Counted from the stretch's first letter, positions 25,723-35,415 are shown. The stretch: DNA of 64,000 nt from Desulfuromonadaceae bacterium (GCA_028681335.1 JAQUIT010000003.1:226632-290631), one strand, 5' to 3'. The notes: a model not told the origin generated them from the sequence alone. A program made the numbers and translations.

Positions 25723-26649
25723 ATGCTCAAGGTTATTTCACAGTATCTTACCGGCATATTTCTGCTGGTATCATTCATGCTGCTGCTGCCGCCGTTGGCT
25801 GGTGCCACCGAGGAATATGCCAAGCAGACCGGCCAGACATGCGCTGCCTGTCACCTGGACCCTAACGGAGGAGGTGAATTGACACAGGCCGGAAAGCTTT
25901 TTGCTGTAAGTCACATAGCTGAGGCTGAAAATCCTGAAAAGAGGATGTTTATCAAAGGGTTTCGTCTGATAATCGGGTATCTCCATTTCTTGGCCGCCAC
26001 ATTCTGGTTCGGCACAATCCTCTACGTACACCTTATCCTCAAGCCGGCCTATGCGGCCAGCGGACTCCCGCGTGGCGAAGTGAGAGTCGGCATTGTCTCA
26101 ATGGTTGTCATTGGCGTAACAGGTGCAATCCTGACTCACTACCGGGTGTCTTCATTTGACACACTCTTTCACACCCGTTTCGGCATCCTCCTGTTCATCA
26201 AGATTTGTCTCTATCTGGTAATGGTAATCTCTGCCGCTTTTGTCGTCACTGTAATCGGCCCGCGACTCAAGGCAAAAAGGAAGGAACCGACTTTTTCTGG
26301 CCCCGCAGGTGGATTCACTCTGGAGAATCTTGCATCGTTTGATGGAGGAGAAGGACGGCCAGCCTATTTTGCTTTTGAGGGAAAAGTCTACGATGCGACT
26401 CAAAGTAAACTCTGGAAACAGGGGGGCCACATGGGACGGCACAATGCCGGCATTGACCTGACGGAGGCCTTGAATCAAGCACCACATGGACGTGAAAAGG
26501 TGACGGCCTTGACGGCAGTCGGGGAACTCATCGTTTCAGGCCCTCGAAAAGCTCCACTGCATGAACGGGTATTTTTCTTTATGGCCCACATGAACCTGAC
26601 GATTGTATTTCTTATAATCCTGATTCTCTCTCTGTGGCGGTGGGGTTAA
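25723..26649 (+). CDS. Cytochrome c - CopD-like membrane - cytochrome b5 fusion
   Basis: A 308-residue protein starting at ATG 25723 behind AAAGGA. Order: signal peptide (1-28), one CAACH haem c motif (40-44), then a CopD-like block of membrane segments (about 83-190), then a cytochrome-b5-like domain (FDGGEGRPAYFAFEGKVYDA, about 205-275), and a last membrane helix at the C-terminus. The three haem-binding parts suggest electron transfer across the membrane. No enzyme partner is obvious. Context (nrfHA, NIT chemoreceptor) hints at nitrogen-oxide metabolism. Similar b5/CopD proteins occur in Geobacter relatives by my recollection. Confidence 0.75.
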   Translation: MLKVISQYLTGIFLLVSFMLLLPPLAGATEEYAKQTGQTCAACHLDPNGGGELTQAGKLFAVSHIAEAENPEKRMFIKGFRLIIGYLHFLAATFWFGTILYVHLILKPAYAASGLPRGEVRVGIVSMVVIGVTGAILTHYRVSSFDTLFHTRFGILLFIKICLYLVMVISAAFVVTVIGPRLKAKRKEPTFSGPAGGFTLENLASFDGGEGRPAYFAFEGKVYDATQSKLWKQGGHMGRHNAGIDLTEALNQAPHGREKVTALTAVGELIVSGPRKAPLHERVFFFMAHMNLTIVFLIILILSLWRWG

Positions 26650-26829
26650 GTGTGGTTACCACGTTTCGTAACTTCAATTCTTGTGTCTGGAGTATCACAA
26701 TCTCACTGTATGGATTTGCCTTCTTCAGCATAACCAGCGCCACCCTACTCATTGTGCCCATTTTCACAGAAATTTTTTTGCAAGACTCTGATAAACTGAA
26801 ATTGTTTTGGTCTGATTGAGGAGAAACAA

Positions 26830-27543
26830 TTGAAAGTTCACATACTTCAACATGTGCCGTTTGAAAACAGTGGCAGTATGGCTATGTGGCTGGAAGGGCA
26901 GAGTGCAGATGTCAGTTACACTCGCTTCTTTGAGGTTCATGCTTTACCACAAGTAAAGGAGTTCGATCTCATTATCGTGATGGGCGGCCCAATGAGCGTT
27001 AATGACGAGGAGTCTCTGTCATGGCTTCGACCGGAAAAACAGTTTATTCGTGACGCCATTGAGCAAAACGTCTCAGTCCTTGGAGTTTGTCTTGGGGCGC
27101 AACTCATTGCCAGTGCACTCGGAGCGCGCGTTTATAGAAATTCCCAAAAAGAGATCGGGTGGTTTCAGATCGAAGCCACGCCAAGTGCGACTAACACATA
27201 CCACTTCCCTGAAAGATGTACTGTTTTTCACTGGCACGGAGAAACGTTCGATCTTCCCGTTAATGCGGTGCGTTTGGCAAAAAGTGTCGCTTGTGAGAAC
27301 CAGGCATTTCAAATCGGTCAGCATGTCATCGGGTTACAGTTCCACCTCGAAACAACCCCGGATAGTGCCCAAGCAATCCTGGACAACTGTGCAACTGAGT
27401 TGGTCCCAGGGCCTTATGTCCAAACGGAATGTGAAATCAGAGAAGCGGATAGTGATACATACATGATGATAAATGGTCTTATGGGTGAGGTGCTCTCCTA
27501 CCTCGCACTCAATAATCCAGGAACAGGTGTGTCTAAAATTTGA
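26830..27543 (+). CDS. Class I glutamine amidotransferase (GMP synthase-like)
   Basis: A 237-residue stand-alone glutamine amidotransferase domain. The nucleophile motif is GVCLGAQLIASALG, and the His-Glu pair is LQFHLETTPD. An oxyanion strand VMGGPMSVNDEE is present. It starts at TTG with GAGGAG upstream. Proteins of this type are often annotated as GMP synthase-like, but no synthetase domain is attached; some remove glutamyl groups or hydrolyse gamma-glutamyl compounds. Its substrate cannot be told from sequence. It stands alone between the cytochrome fusion and the chemoreceptor. Confidence 0.88.
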   Translation: MKVHILQHVPFENSGSMAMWLEGQSADVSYTRFFEVHALPQVKEFDLIIVMGGPMSVNDEESLSWLRPEKQFIRDAIEQNVSVLGVCLGAQLIASALGARVYRNSQKEIGWFQIEATPSATNTYHFPERCTVFHWHGETFDLPVNAVRLAKSVACENQAFQIGQHVIGLQFHLETTPDSAQAILDNCATELVPGPYVQTECEIREADSDTYMMINGLMGEVLSYLALNNPGTGVSKI

Positions 27544-28178
27544 GCTTGGGGCCACTCCTTAAAGAGGTTAGCTAGATTGCGGGATATTCTGATAAATCCT
27601 ACCGGTGCAGTAGAATTACGCCGACCAGCGTTACGCCGTAAATCCAAAGCAGTTTTTCTATCAGTCAAGTAAAGGAGTAGCAGTCTGTGTATTTTCAGTC
27701 CTACTCTTACTCCTCCCGGCCATCAAACCGGTTTAACCCCCACCGATATCTGTTTTTTATGCATTAATTGATATGGGTCAAAATGCTCTGCGAGCTACTG
27801 CTGTAACGTATAAACACCGCATAATGACAAATTACCAAGCGAGAAGAACAACAGTCAGAAATCATGCGCGATGAATAAATCGCTCCTTGTTAAAATTCAC
27901 CATTGATAAAGAGGCGAGTAATTTTCTAAACGAGAAGGGCACTCAAGCCACCAACGCTATAGAAAACGATGAATTCCAATGCGAATATACTGCTGACTAA
28001 CCCGTGTATAACAAAGCTAACAGTACGGTTATTTCAGTCAGTGACCACAGCGTATTGTAGAGCTTGGTATTTCAATTACCAATGTGCACATAGATTTTGG
28101 TCAACACTTTGTGAACCGGATTGATTGACGAGATGGCTTTGGATGTTTTGAAAAATAAATAATGAGGAGACGTAAAGC
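27544..28178. other. Long leader region of the chemoreceptor gene
   Basis: It contains an FNR/HcpR-like site and -10 box (27768-27814) and a 37-codon frame from TTG 27887 to 28000 (LLKFTIDKEASNFLNEKGTQ). That frame faintly resembles small CC/Se-motif proteins of Geobacter but lacks the motif, so it may be a remnant. A weak hairpin lies around 27672-27716. The rest shows nothing recognisable. Confidence 0.4.
27768..27814 (+). promoter_or_regulatory. FNR/HcpR-like site upstream of the NIT chemoreceptor
   Basis: TTGATATGGGTCAA (27768-27781) matches the nrfH site TTGACCTGGGTCAA at 12 of 14 positions. A -10 candidate TATAAA lies at 27809-27814, so the site is at roughly -41 to -46. The transcript would run through the 27887 frame into the chemoreceptor gene. 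Confidence 0.5.
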
Positions 28179-30164
28179 GTGCTTAAAAACATGAAGATTG
28201 GCCCTAAGCTGTTATTACTGATTTTTGTTCCGATCATTGGTTTGCTGACATTCGGCGCCATGACCGTTGCCGACCGCTACGCAAACCTGCGTAATATTCG
28301 TGAGACCCAGGTGCTGGTTGCGTTTTCTGTCAAAGCCGGGGCGTTGATTCATGAACTGCAGAAGGAGCGCGGATTGACCGCCGGGTACCTGAAGTCTGAA
28401 GGAGCAAAGTTCAACAGCGAACTGGTGGGTCAACGTCAAAAAAGTGATCTGCAGATTACCGGTTTGACATTATTTCTTAAGGAATCAGGCGGAAAACTGG
28501 ACGCCATCAGCAAGGGAATTGAAACCTCGAATAGGGAACTATCCGGCCTGAAGGGTTTGCGGGGCAAAGTAGACACTCTTGCAATTCCGGCAGGTGACGC
28601 CATAAAAAGCTACACTGGGCTGATCCGTTCATATCTGGATGCCATCGCTGTTATACCGGTGGCGAGTAAAAGTCGCGAAATTTCCATGGATGCCGTTGGT
28701 TACCACGCTTTCATCAGTGCCAAAGAGATGGCTGGACAGGAAAGAGCAATTATCAACGGCGGGTTTGCCGCCGATAAGTTCGATCAGGAACTCTACCTGA
28801 AAGTACCTAGTCTTATTGCAGCTCAGGGGGCCTACCTCGACCTTTTTAAAAAATACGCTGACCCAACCGGCATTAAGGCTTATCAGGAACGCAGTTCAGC
28901 TCCTTCTTTCCAGAAGGTGGAAGAGTATCGCAAAACAGCGCTGGATAAAGGTCTGCAAGGTGGAATGGGGGTCTCGCCTGAGGAGTGGTTTGGCATAATT
29001 ACAACCAAGATTAACCTGTTGAAAGAGGTTGAGGATCTTCTCGCTGCAGACATTAATAACCTTGCCGATGAAAGTGCAAAATCTGCCAGAAGCGCCATGC
29101 TTATCAGCCTGGGGCTAACCTCCGCTCTTGTCGTTATCTCCTTACTGCTGGGACTATTGATTATTCGTGGCATCACCGGTCCACTGCATGAACTGGTACG
29201 GATGCTTAAAGACATAGCAGAGGGTGAGGGTGACCTGAGCCGGCGCCTGCCTGATAGCAGCAAGGACGAGACCGGTGAGGTTGCACACTGGTTCAACCGC
29301 TTCATATCCAATATTCACTCAATCATCTCCCAAGCTTCAAGCACCACTGTTCATGTCGCCACCGCCTCGAATCAGCTCCACGATACCGCTGAACAGATAG
29401 CCACTGCGGCGGAGGAGGTGGCCAGCCAGTCTGCAACCGTTGCCACCGCCAGTGAAGAGATGTCTGCAACCTCCAACGATATTTCCCGTAATTGCTCCCT
29501 GGCTTCAGATATTGCCAACCGGGCCAGTGAAATGGCGCATACTGGAGCTAACGTTGTGCAGGAAACGATCTCCGGTATGCAGTCAATCGCCGACAAGGTC
29601 AGAGAATCGTCTCATACGGTTGAAGCCCTCGGTGCCCGCTCCGACCAGATCGGCGCTATTGTCGGGACCATTGAGGATATTGCCGACCAGACCAACCTGC
29701 TGGCACTGAATGCAGCCATTGAAGCAGCCCGGGCCGGCGAACAGGGGCGTGGTTTTGCTGTAGTTGCCGATGAAGTGCGTGCTCTTGCGGAACGTACAAC
29801 CCGGGCTACCCGCGAAATTGGTGAGATGATCAAGGCGATCCAGCATGAGACCGGCGGAGCGGTGGCTTCAATGGAGTTGGGGGTGCAGGAAGTTGAGAAG
29901 GGGATGGACAGCTCGCGCCGTTCAGGTGAGGCTCTGCAGCAGATCCTGGAAGGAATCAATGAAGTCACCATGCAGGTCCACCAAATCGCCACAGCAGCAG
30001 AAGAACAGACGGCCGTTACCGGTGAAATATCGACCAACATCCACCAGATTACAGAAGTCGTGCAGCAGACCGCAAAAGGTGCCCATCAGACGGCCGCAGC
30101 GGCTTCTTCCTTGTTACTTTTGGCTAAGGACCTGGAAGCGTTGGTCGGGCGATTTAAGTTGTAA
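28179..30164 (+). CDS. Methyl-accepting chemotaxis protein with NIT sensor domain
   Basis: A 661-residue chemoreceptor starting at GTG behind GAGGAG. TM1 is about 10-30; a nitrate/nitrite-sensing NIT-type periplasmic domain spans about 45-295 (signature [19 protein letters not shown]); TM2 is about 303-328, then HAMP. The cytoplasmic signalling domain includes the conserved tip [20 protein letters not shown]. No CheR pentapeptide is seen at the C-terminus. Domain and location beside nrfHA predict taxis towards or away from nitrate or nitrite. No che genes adjoin. Confidence 0.93.
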   Translation: MLKNMKIGPKLLLLIFVPIIGLLTFGAMTVADRYANLRNIRETQVLVAFSVKAGALIHELQKERGLTAGYLKSEGAKFNSELVGQRQKSDLQITGLTLFLKESGGKLDAISKGIETSNRELSGLKGLRGKVDTLAIPAGDAIKSYTGLIRSYLDAIAVIPVASKSREISMDAVGYHAFISAKEMAGQERAIINGGFAADKFDQELYLKVPSLIAAQGAYLDLFKKYADPTGIKAYQERSSAPSFQKVEEYRKTALDKGLQGGMGVSPEEWFGIITTKINLLKEVEDLLAADINNLADESAKSARSAMLISLGLTSALVVISLLLGLLIIRGITGPLHELVRMLKDIAEGEGDLSRRLPDSSKDETGEVAHWFNRFISNIHSIISQASSTTVHVATASNQLHDTAEQIATAAEEVASQSATVATASEEMSATSNDISRNCSLASDIANRASEMAHTGANVVQETISGMQSIADKVRESSHTVEALGARSDQIGAIVGTIEDIADQTNLLALNAAIEAARAGEQGRGFAVVADEVRALAERTTRATREIGEMIKAIQHETGGAVASMELGVQEVEKGMDSSRRSGEALQQILEGINEVTMQVHQIATAAEEQTAVTGEISTNIHQITEVVQQTAKGAHQTAAAASSLLLLAKDLEALVGRFKL

Positions 30165-30320
30165 TTGCATCAGCTCATTCGCTGGGTTGCAGGCTGATGT
30201 GAAAATATGTGGCTGTTATTTACTGCTACAGGTGTACCAGGGCGAGAGAAATTACGTGGTAGTGGCTGATACATATAAATTGGTGCAAGCGAATTGATAT
30301 AATCATAAAAGAGATATTAC

Positions 30321-31325
30321 ATGAATATATTATCAACAAAATCAGTAAGTACCGTACGCATCGTTGTGCAATGGTGCTTTATGTTCTGGGTCGTTGGTAT
30401 CGGCATCCGTTTCGGCCTTTTTGTTAACGCTGTTGAGAGCGGCGCAACCGCTCCGCTGGTTTCACGTCCACCCGGAGTGGAGGGATTCCTACCCATTGGA
30501 GCCCTTACCAGCTTGAAAAATTGGCTGGTTTCGGGGGAAATCCATCCGGTACATCCCGCGTCACTGGTTATTTTTTTGGCGATCCTGCTTATGAGCCTGC
30601 TGGCCAAGAAATCGTTCTGTTCATGGCTGTGCCCTGTTGGTACGCTCTCTGAAGCGGCATACAAGATAGGCACCAAACTGTTCGGTCGAAACTTCCGTTT
30701 ATGGCGCTGGCTAGATATCGCATTGCGAAGTGTCAAATATCTGCTACTGCTGCTGTTTGTAAAACTCATCCTGATTGATATGCCGACCGAAGCTCTTAGC
30801 GGGTTTTTGGATGCACCCTACTGGGCCGTAAGCGACGTCAAGATGCTCCACTTCTTTACCCGCATGTCCGTAACCACTGTGGTGGTTCTGACCAGCCTGA
30901 CTTTTTTATCGCTTTTTTACAAGAATTTTTGGTGTCGATATCTCTGCCCCTATGGCGCGTTGCTTGGGCTTGCAAGCATGGCCAGTCCTTTCAAAATCCG
31001 GCGTGACTCAGTGGGCTGCACCGGGTGCCAACGCTGCTCCAATGCCTGCCCATCTGGTCTCCCGGTGCATTCATGTGCAACCGTGTCCTCACCGGAATGT
31101 ACCGGGTGCCTTACCTGTGTGGTGAACTGTCCGGAACAAAATGTCCTCGCAATGCAGCCCGCCTTCTGGAAACGGTCAGTGCCGGTGTGGGTTTTTCCAG
31201 TTGTCGTTATATTCGTTTTTATGGCTGCAATTGGTGCCGGGATGGCCAGCAGACATTGGCACAGCTCGTTGAGCTATTCTGACTATCAGCGGCTCATACC
31301 TCTAGTGCCGTACTTGAGTCATTGA
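30321..31325 (+). CDS. NapH-like membrane ferredoxin
   Basis: A 334-residue inner-membrane protein with about five or six hydrophobic segments, two CxxxCP motifs in cytoplasmic loops (CSWLCPVGTL and CRYLCPYGAL), and a two-cluster ferredoxin segment (CTGCQRCSNACPSG and CTGCLTCVVNCP). This is the NapH / NosR C-terminal / CcoG type, which moves electrons from quinol to periplasmic reductases. No nap or nos genes lie nearby, so its partner is unknown; NrfHA or the haem fusion are possible. It follows the chemoreceptor by 156 bases. Confidence 0.85.
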   Translation: MNILSTKSVSTVRIVVQWCFMFWVVGIGIRFGLFVNAVESGATAPLVSRPPGVEGFLPIGALTSLKNWLVSGEIHPVHPASLVIFLAILLMSLLAKKSFCSWLCPVGTLSEAAYKIGTKLFGRNFRLWRWLDIALRSVKYLLLLLFVKLILIDMPTEALSGFLDAPYWAVSDVKMLHFFTRMSVTTVVVLTSLTFLSLFYKNFWCRYLCPYGALLGLASMASPFKIRRDSVGCTGCQRCSNACPSGLPVHSCATVSSPECTGCLTCVVNCPEQNVLAMQPAFWKRSVPVWVFPVVVIFVFMAAIGAGMASRHWHSSLSYSDYQRLIPLVPYLSH

Positions 31326-31450
31326 TATTGAGTAGGCATATCTATGGAAAAAAGTGCAATAATCCTTAGAAGAGAGGCCTGACCATCAGAAAAAGACTAA
31401 CCGGCTTACCCCAGCGTTGCAAGGCACCGCTCCGAGGACCGCGGCCACCG

Positions 31451-31909
31451 ATGTCGCTGCGCTACGCAGCCTGGAGTTGCCTCAGTGCAACCATTGGTAT
31501 ACTGGCAATTTGTGAGATAACAACTCTGGTTGGTCATCCCCTGCTGATCGGCTCCTTTGGTGCTTCGGCGGTTCTCCTTTTCGGTGCTAATGACTCGCCG
31601 CTGGCCCAGCCTCGTAACCTGGTAGGTGGGCATGTGGTGTCCGCTTGTGTGGCAGTAATTGTGGTGGCAACGTTGGGTTCCACGACACTGGCCATGGCTA
31701 TTGCAGTAGGGCTGGCTATTTTTGTGATGAACTTGACTCACACAACCCATCCACCCGGAGGGGCTACTGCTCTGATCGGAGTGCAGGCGGCTGTTGGTCC
31801 TGGATTTATTCTGTCTCCGGTACTGGCGGGAGCCCTGATCCTTCTGGTTACGGCAATTTTTACAAATAATGTGGTGTACCACCGTTCCTACCCCAAACAT
31901 TGGCTGTAA
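31451..31909 (+). CDS. HPP family membrane protein
   Basis: At least 152 residues with four hydrophobic segments and the family motif THPPGGATALIG. HPP proteins of cyanobacteria and chloroplasts have been linked to nitrite transport; that fits the nrf/NIT neighbourhood. The start is uncertain: ATG 31451 has no ribosome binding site, and the frame is open back to 31370 with family-like sequence (APLRGPRPP) but only a CTG at 31379 as initiator. A short in-frame ATG frame (31344-31382) ends just before, so a frameshifted start is possible. Confidence 0.8.
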   Translation: MSLRYAAWSCLSATIGILAICEITTLVGHPLLIGSFGASAVLLFGANDSPLAQPRNLVGGHVVSACVAVIVVATLGSTTLAMAIAVGLAIFVMNLTHTTHPPGGATALIGVQAAVGPGFILSPVLAGALILLVTAIFTNNVVYHRSYPKHWL

Positions 31910-32155
31910 TCAAAAAAAGGTGCCTTTACGCGCCAGCTGATTTGCAAAAGTATCCCTTATGATTTCCTTCTTCTCTTTATTGTGCCGCGTGTTGGCGAAA
32001 TTATAGAGCCACCGTTTCGAGCCCGAAGCCGGGGGCTTGCTGGTTACACAGTGTGGCAACCACTCTCGCATGAACCTGACTGTTGAGCCGCTGACGATCT
32101 CCAACAATTGTCAACACAGCTTGTCAATCCAGATAATCTGCGGGGTGAATTGTCA

Positions 32156-32593
32156 TCATTGGTGCCGCCGGAACCAGGAGATTATTGCCTCGCTGCTCTG
32201 GGCGCCGGATAGCTGATCAACAATTCTTCCCTGCTTCAGGAGGAACAGAACCGGGATGCCGCGAATGTCGAAACGTGCTGCAATTGACGGATTATCGCTG
32301 GTATTGACCTGAACAACAGCCGCGGTCCCGGCAAGCTTTCCTGCCACTTTTTTCATTGTTGCTTCATACTCCCTGCAATGCGGGCACCAGGGAGCCCAGA
32401 ACTCGGCCAACACCGGGCCGCTGTAACCTCTGATAAAGGCGTCGAAGGTCGAATCGGTCAGAGGTTTAAGCTGATAGTACAATGGTGCCAGTTCCTTGCG
32501 GCAGTTGCCGCAATGTCCGGTTTTGCCCTCCTTATCAGCCGGAATCCTGTTGGCGGTACCGCAATAGGTGCAGGTAACAACATACGTTGACAC
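32156..32593 (-). CDS. trxC: Thioredoxin 2 (TrxC-like) with WCPHC active site
   Basis: A 145-residue protein starting at GTG 32593, ten bases after AGGAG. The N-terminal zinc ribbon has two CxxC pairs (C8/C11 and C28/C31), typical of TrxC. The thioredoxin domain has FWAPWCPHCREYE, that is C70-P-H-C73 instead of the usual CGPC; CPHC is the DsbA-type sequence and should raise the redox potential. The cis-proline loop RGIPVLFLLKQG is intact. It lies alone, convergent with the HPP gene. Confidence 0.92.
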   Translation of the reverse strand: MSTYVVTCTYCGTANRIPADKEGKTGHCGNCRKELAPLYYQLKPLTDSTFDAFIRGYSGPVLAEFWAPWCPHCREYEATMKKVAGKLAGTAAVVQVNTSDNPSIAARFDIRGIPVLFLLKQGRIVDQLSGAQSSEAIISWFRRHQ

Positions 32594-32754
32594 GTTTCTC
32601 ACGCTCCTTTTTGACGGCAAACTGTTACTATTTCAGCTGTCGTCAGCATCGTAACCTTCTGTTATATTCTAACAAATAGTGAAAAAAATACCATGTAACA
32701 ATTGGGCCTAAAGTAGCTATGCCATCCTTGTGTCAGCGCTCCTGTCCGCCCGCA

Positions 32755-32847
32755 AAAAGGCTCTCCGCTTCGCTCATTGGCGGCAATGCCGAGAGTCAGG
32801 AAATACTTGACTTCTGTGCCGTGCACAATATCATCCCATCTGTCCCG
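32755..32847 (+). pseudogene. Zinc alcohol dehydrogenase, C-terminal scrap
   Basis: Within a short frame, SASLIGGNAESQEILDFCAV followed by HNIIPSV resembles the last 30 residues of YahK-type zinc alcohol dehydrogenases (IGG..E..E.L.FCA.H.I). The rest of the enzyme is absent on both sides. It is a gene remnant upstream of fetA. Confidence 0.45.
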
Positions 32848-32906
32848 GCGTTTTTTGTTTTTACTCCAGAGATGATTGAGAAGTCGTGTTCAGAAGGAAG
32901 TGCTCA

Positions 32907-33590
32907 ATGCCAGAGAAGTCGATAGTACTAAGGACCGATCTCCTCTCCCGTAGTATTCAAAATCGAAAGCTCGTAGATGACATAACCGTAGAAGTTCGTG
33001 CCGGTGAAGTTCTTGCCGTTGTTGGTTCCAGCGGCTCGGGCAAAAGCTCGTTTTTGCGGCTGCTGAACCGCTTGGATGAACCAAGCTCTGGAACCGTTTT
33101 TCTCGAAGATATTGATTATCGCACCATACCACCTTGCGAGCTTCGCCGAAAAGTAGGTATGGTCACGCAGCGGGCTTTCCTCTTTCCAGGAACGGTATAT
33201 GAAAACCTCCAGTTCGGACCAAAACAGCGCGGCGAGGAACTTTCCGAAAATCTGGCGCAAGAGCTGCTGGATGGGGTTGGACTTTCCAGTTATTTGATGC
33301 GTGACGTTACCCATCTCTCCGGCGGCGAGGCACAGCGGATTTCCATCGCTCGGGCACTTGCCAACACTCCCTCCGTGTTACTGCTGGATGAACCCACTTC
33401 GGCGCTGGATGACGAAAGCAAGTCAGGTGTCGAGGGACTGCTTCACGATATTATCCGCAAACGCAGACTTACCTGTGTCATGGTCACCCATGATGTTGCG
33501 CAAGCAGCGCGTATGGCCACGCATGTGATGATGCTTGCAGACGGCCGCGTCATCAAAGAGGGGACGGTCAAGGAGGTGTTGCATGCTTAA
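32907..33590 (+). CDS. fetA: FetA-like ABC transporter ATPase
   Basis: A 227-residue ATPase starting at ATG 32907 behind AAGGA. Walker A GSSGSGKSSFLRLL, Q-loop VTQRAF, signature LSGGEAQRISIARALA, Walker B VLLLDEPTSALD, H-loop VTHD. It overlaps the permease gene by eight bases. The pair corresponds to FetAB (YbbL/YbbM), which exports iron and protects against oxidative stress in E. coli. That role here is from family membership. Confidence 0.9.
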   Translation: MPEKSIVLRTDLLSRSIQNRKLVDDITVEVRAGEVLAVVGSSGSGKSSFLRLLNRLDEPSSGTVFLEDIDYRTIPPCELRRKVGMVTQRAFLFPGTVYENLQFGPKQRGEELSENLAQELLDGVGLSSYLMRDVTHLSGGEAQRISIARALANTPSVLLLDEPTSALDDESKSGVEGLLHDIIRKRRLTCVMVTHDVAQAARMATHVMMLADGRVIKEGTVKEVLHA

Positions 33591-34401
33591 CCGGCTGTTC
33601 ACCGATCAACTGCAACTCGGATTGGCTCAATCAGCGGTGGCCGCTTTGCTCGTGTTCGTAGTTGTACTGTTGGGGCGCTGGCGAAAAGTCCATTTGGAAC
33701 GGGAAGTTGCCATCGCTTTAGTCCGCGGTTTGGTACAGATAATTGCCGTTGGTTCAGTGCTGGTGGTACTGCTTCGCGGACCGCAATGGACGGGAGCATT
33801 TTTGCTTGCGGCAATGATCCTGGCTGCCGGTGCCATATCGACAAAACGCGCCAAGGGAATACCCGGTTCGTTACTGGTCTCCACCTGCTCAATCGCATGT
33901 GGCTCCGGATCTGTGATTGCCATAATGACCTGGTTGGGAGTTATTGATACGGCAATCACCTCGCTGATCCCGGTGGGTAGTATGCTGATCGCAAATGCCA
34001 TGAACACCAATGGCTTGGCACTGAATCGATTCCGCTCCGATGTTCTTGCGCATGTGGGTGAAATAGAAACTGCTCTAGCACTCGGGGCAAGCTCCAAACA
34101 GAGTATCGCTCCTTACGTGCAAGCGTCGTTTGAGACGAGTCTCATCCCCGCTATTGATTCTCTCCGCTCTCTTGGCATAGTCTGGATTCCCGGACTGATG
34201 GCGGGTATGCTGCTGTCCGGATCGCGCCCGATTTATGCAGCGATCTACCAATTTGTCGTCATCGCAATGATCTTTGCGTCATCCTCTTTGACATCGTTGG
34301 TCAGCACAATGTTGATCAGCTCACATGTTTTCACGTCGGCTGATCAGTTGTTGCTGCGCCCGGGAAACGGGGAAATCGGTACTCAGGCAAAGAAGGCATG
34401 A
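33583..34401 (+). CDS. fetB: FetB-like iron exporter permease (UPF0014)
   Basis: A 272-residue inner-membrane permease with about seven hydrophobic segments. Family features are ALVRGLVQIIAVGSVL, the PVGSMLIANAMNTNGLALNR segment, and SLRSLGIVWIPGLMAGMLL near residue 200. The start ATG 33583 overlaps the ATPase gene and follows GGAGG. It forms the membrane part of the FetAB exporter. The gene ends facing a convergent DUF481 gene with no clear terminator between. Confidence 0.93.
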   Translation: MLNRLFTDQLQLGLAQSAVAALLVFVVVLLGRWRKVHLEREVAIALVRGLVQIIAVGSVLVVLLRGPQWTGAFLLAAMILAAGAISTKRAKGIPGSLLVSTCSIACGSGSVIAIMTWLGVIDTAITSLIPVGSMLIANAMNTNGLALNRFRSDVLAHVGEIETALALGASSKQSIAPYVQASFETSLIPAIDSLRSLGIVWIPGLMAGMLLSGSRPIYAAIYQFVVIAMIFASSSLTSLVSTMLISSHVFTSADQLLLRPGNGEIGTQAKKA

Positions 34402-34503
34402 TTCTGGTGCACCCCCCAGTATTTCAGTTTTTATGCGACCCTATGGGACGTTGTTGATTATTCACCAAGTACCGGGTTAATCAATATCATCATCTCTGGC
34501 TCC

Positions 34504-35415
34504 CTAAAAGGAATAGGCGAGAGATGATTCAAGACGAATATCGTTCTTCAGAGTGTCTCCACCGGGGTTTGACTGATACTCATCCACAAGCCCGGAGCGG
34601 AAGGATAATCCGGTGTAGATCGGGATTTTAAGCGAGGTTTCGGAGCGGAAACGGTATTCTCCAAAGTCTGTCAAGTAGGGATAAAAAAGGAATTCCTGGG
34701 AGAGATGGAGCTTTTCCTGAATACGCCAATCGAAAAAGGCTCGGGAGGAAACGATCACTTCCGTCGTGTCATTTTTCTCGTGCCGAAAATCCGTGCGCTG
34801 AACGCCCAGACCGCCTTCCAATAAGGCCTTAAATGGCTCATGATCAAAAAACCAATAACCCAGCCCCGTCGCTGGAGTATAACGGCTACGGATATTTGCG
34901 AAGTAATCGTGGTCCGCTTCAATTTTGTTAAATTGATACCACTTCTTCGCTTCACCTAAGCTCCAGGCGTAACGCAAAAGACCGTAATAGGCTTGTGCGC
35001 TCATTTTCTTCTCCTCAGTAGCATATGAAGCGCGTCCTTGGAGCGTCCACTCGTCAACTTTCTCCCTCTTACGGTTGATAGTAAATTTCCCGCCCAAGCC
35101 TTTAGCGACCGTATTCCCGTTCTTCAACAGGAAACTCGCCTCAATCTGGCGTGTCCATTCGACCTCCAAGACTTTTTCTTCTGGTAGCGGCTTATGAGCT
35201 AACGGGGTCCTGTTTACCGTCAAGATGCGATCTTTAGAAAGGGTCAAAACGCCCAGGTTTTCACTTTCAAAAACGATCTCATCGGTGGATTCCTTTTTCA
35301 GGACACCCTTGAGGGAATCGCCGTTTGTGAAATGAACTTCATCAGCAAAAGAAGAGCCCTGGCTTAGTCCAAACAATAAAAACAGAGAGAAGATAAAAAA
35401 ACATTTGTTTTTCAC
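34504..35415 (-). CDS. DUF481 outer-membrane protein
   Basis: A 303-residue protein starting at GTG 35415, preceded by GGAGGTTCTCTT. An N-terminal signal peptide (about 1-24, hydrophobic FFIFSLFLLFGL) is followed by a short domain (DEVHFTNGDSLKGVLKKEST) and a DUF481/YdiY-like beta-barrel region, with aromatic alternating strands to the C-terminus (SLAYSF, ending in F as outer-membrane proteins do). YdiY-type proteins respond to acid or salt in enterobacteria; here the function is unknown. Monocistronic. Confidence 0.88.
   Translation of the reverse strand: MKNKCFFIFSLFLLFGLSQGSSFADEVHFTNGDSLKGVLKKESTDEIVFESENLGVLTLSKDRILTVNRTPLAHKPLPEEKVLEVEWTRQIEASFLLKNGNTVAKGLGGKFTINRKREKVDEWTLQGRASYATEEKKMSAQAYYGLLRYAWSLGEAKKWYQFNKIEADHDYFANIRSRYTPATGLGYWFFDHEPFKALLEGGLGVQRTDFRHEKNDTTEVIVSSRAFFDWRIQEKLHLSQEFLFYPYLTDFGEYRFRSETSLKIPIYTGLSFRSGLVDEYQSNPGGDTLKNDIRLESSLAYSF

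Noticed and set aside
26634..26819. 60-codon frame after the cytochrome fusion gene
   Set aside because: No ribosome binding site, overlaps the end of the real gene and shows no family pattern.
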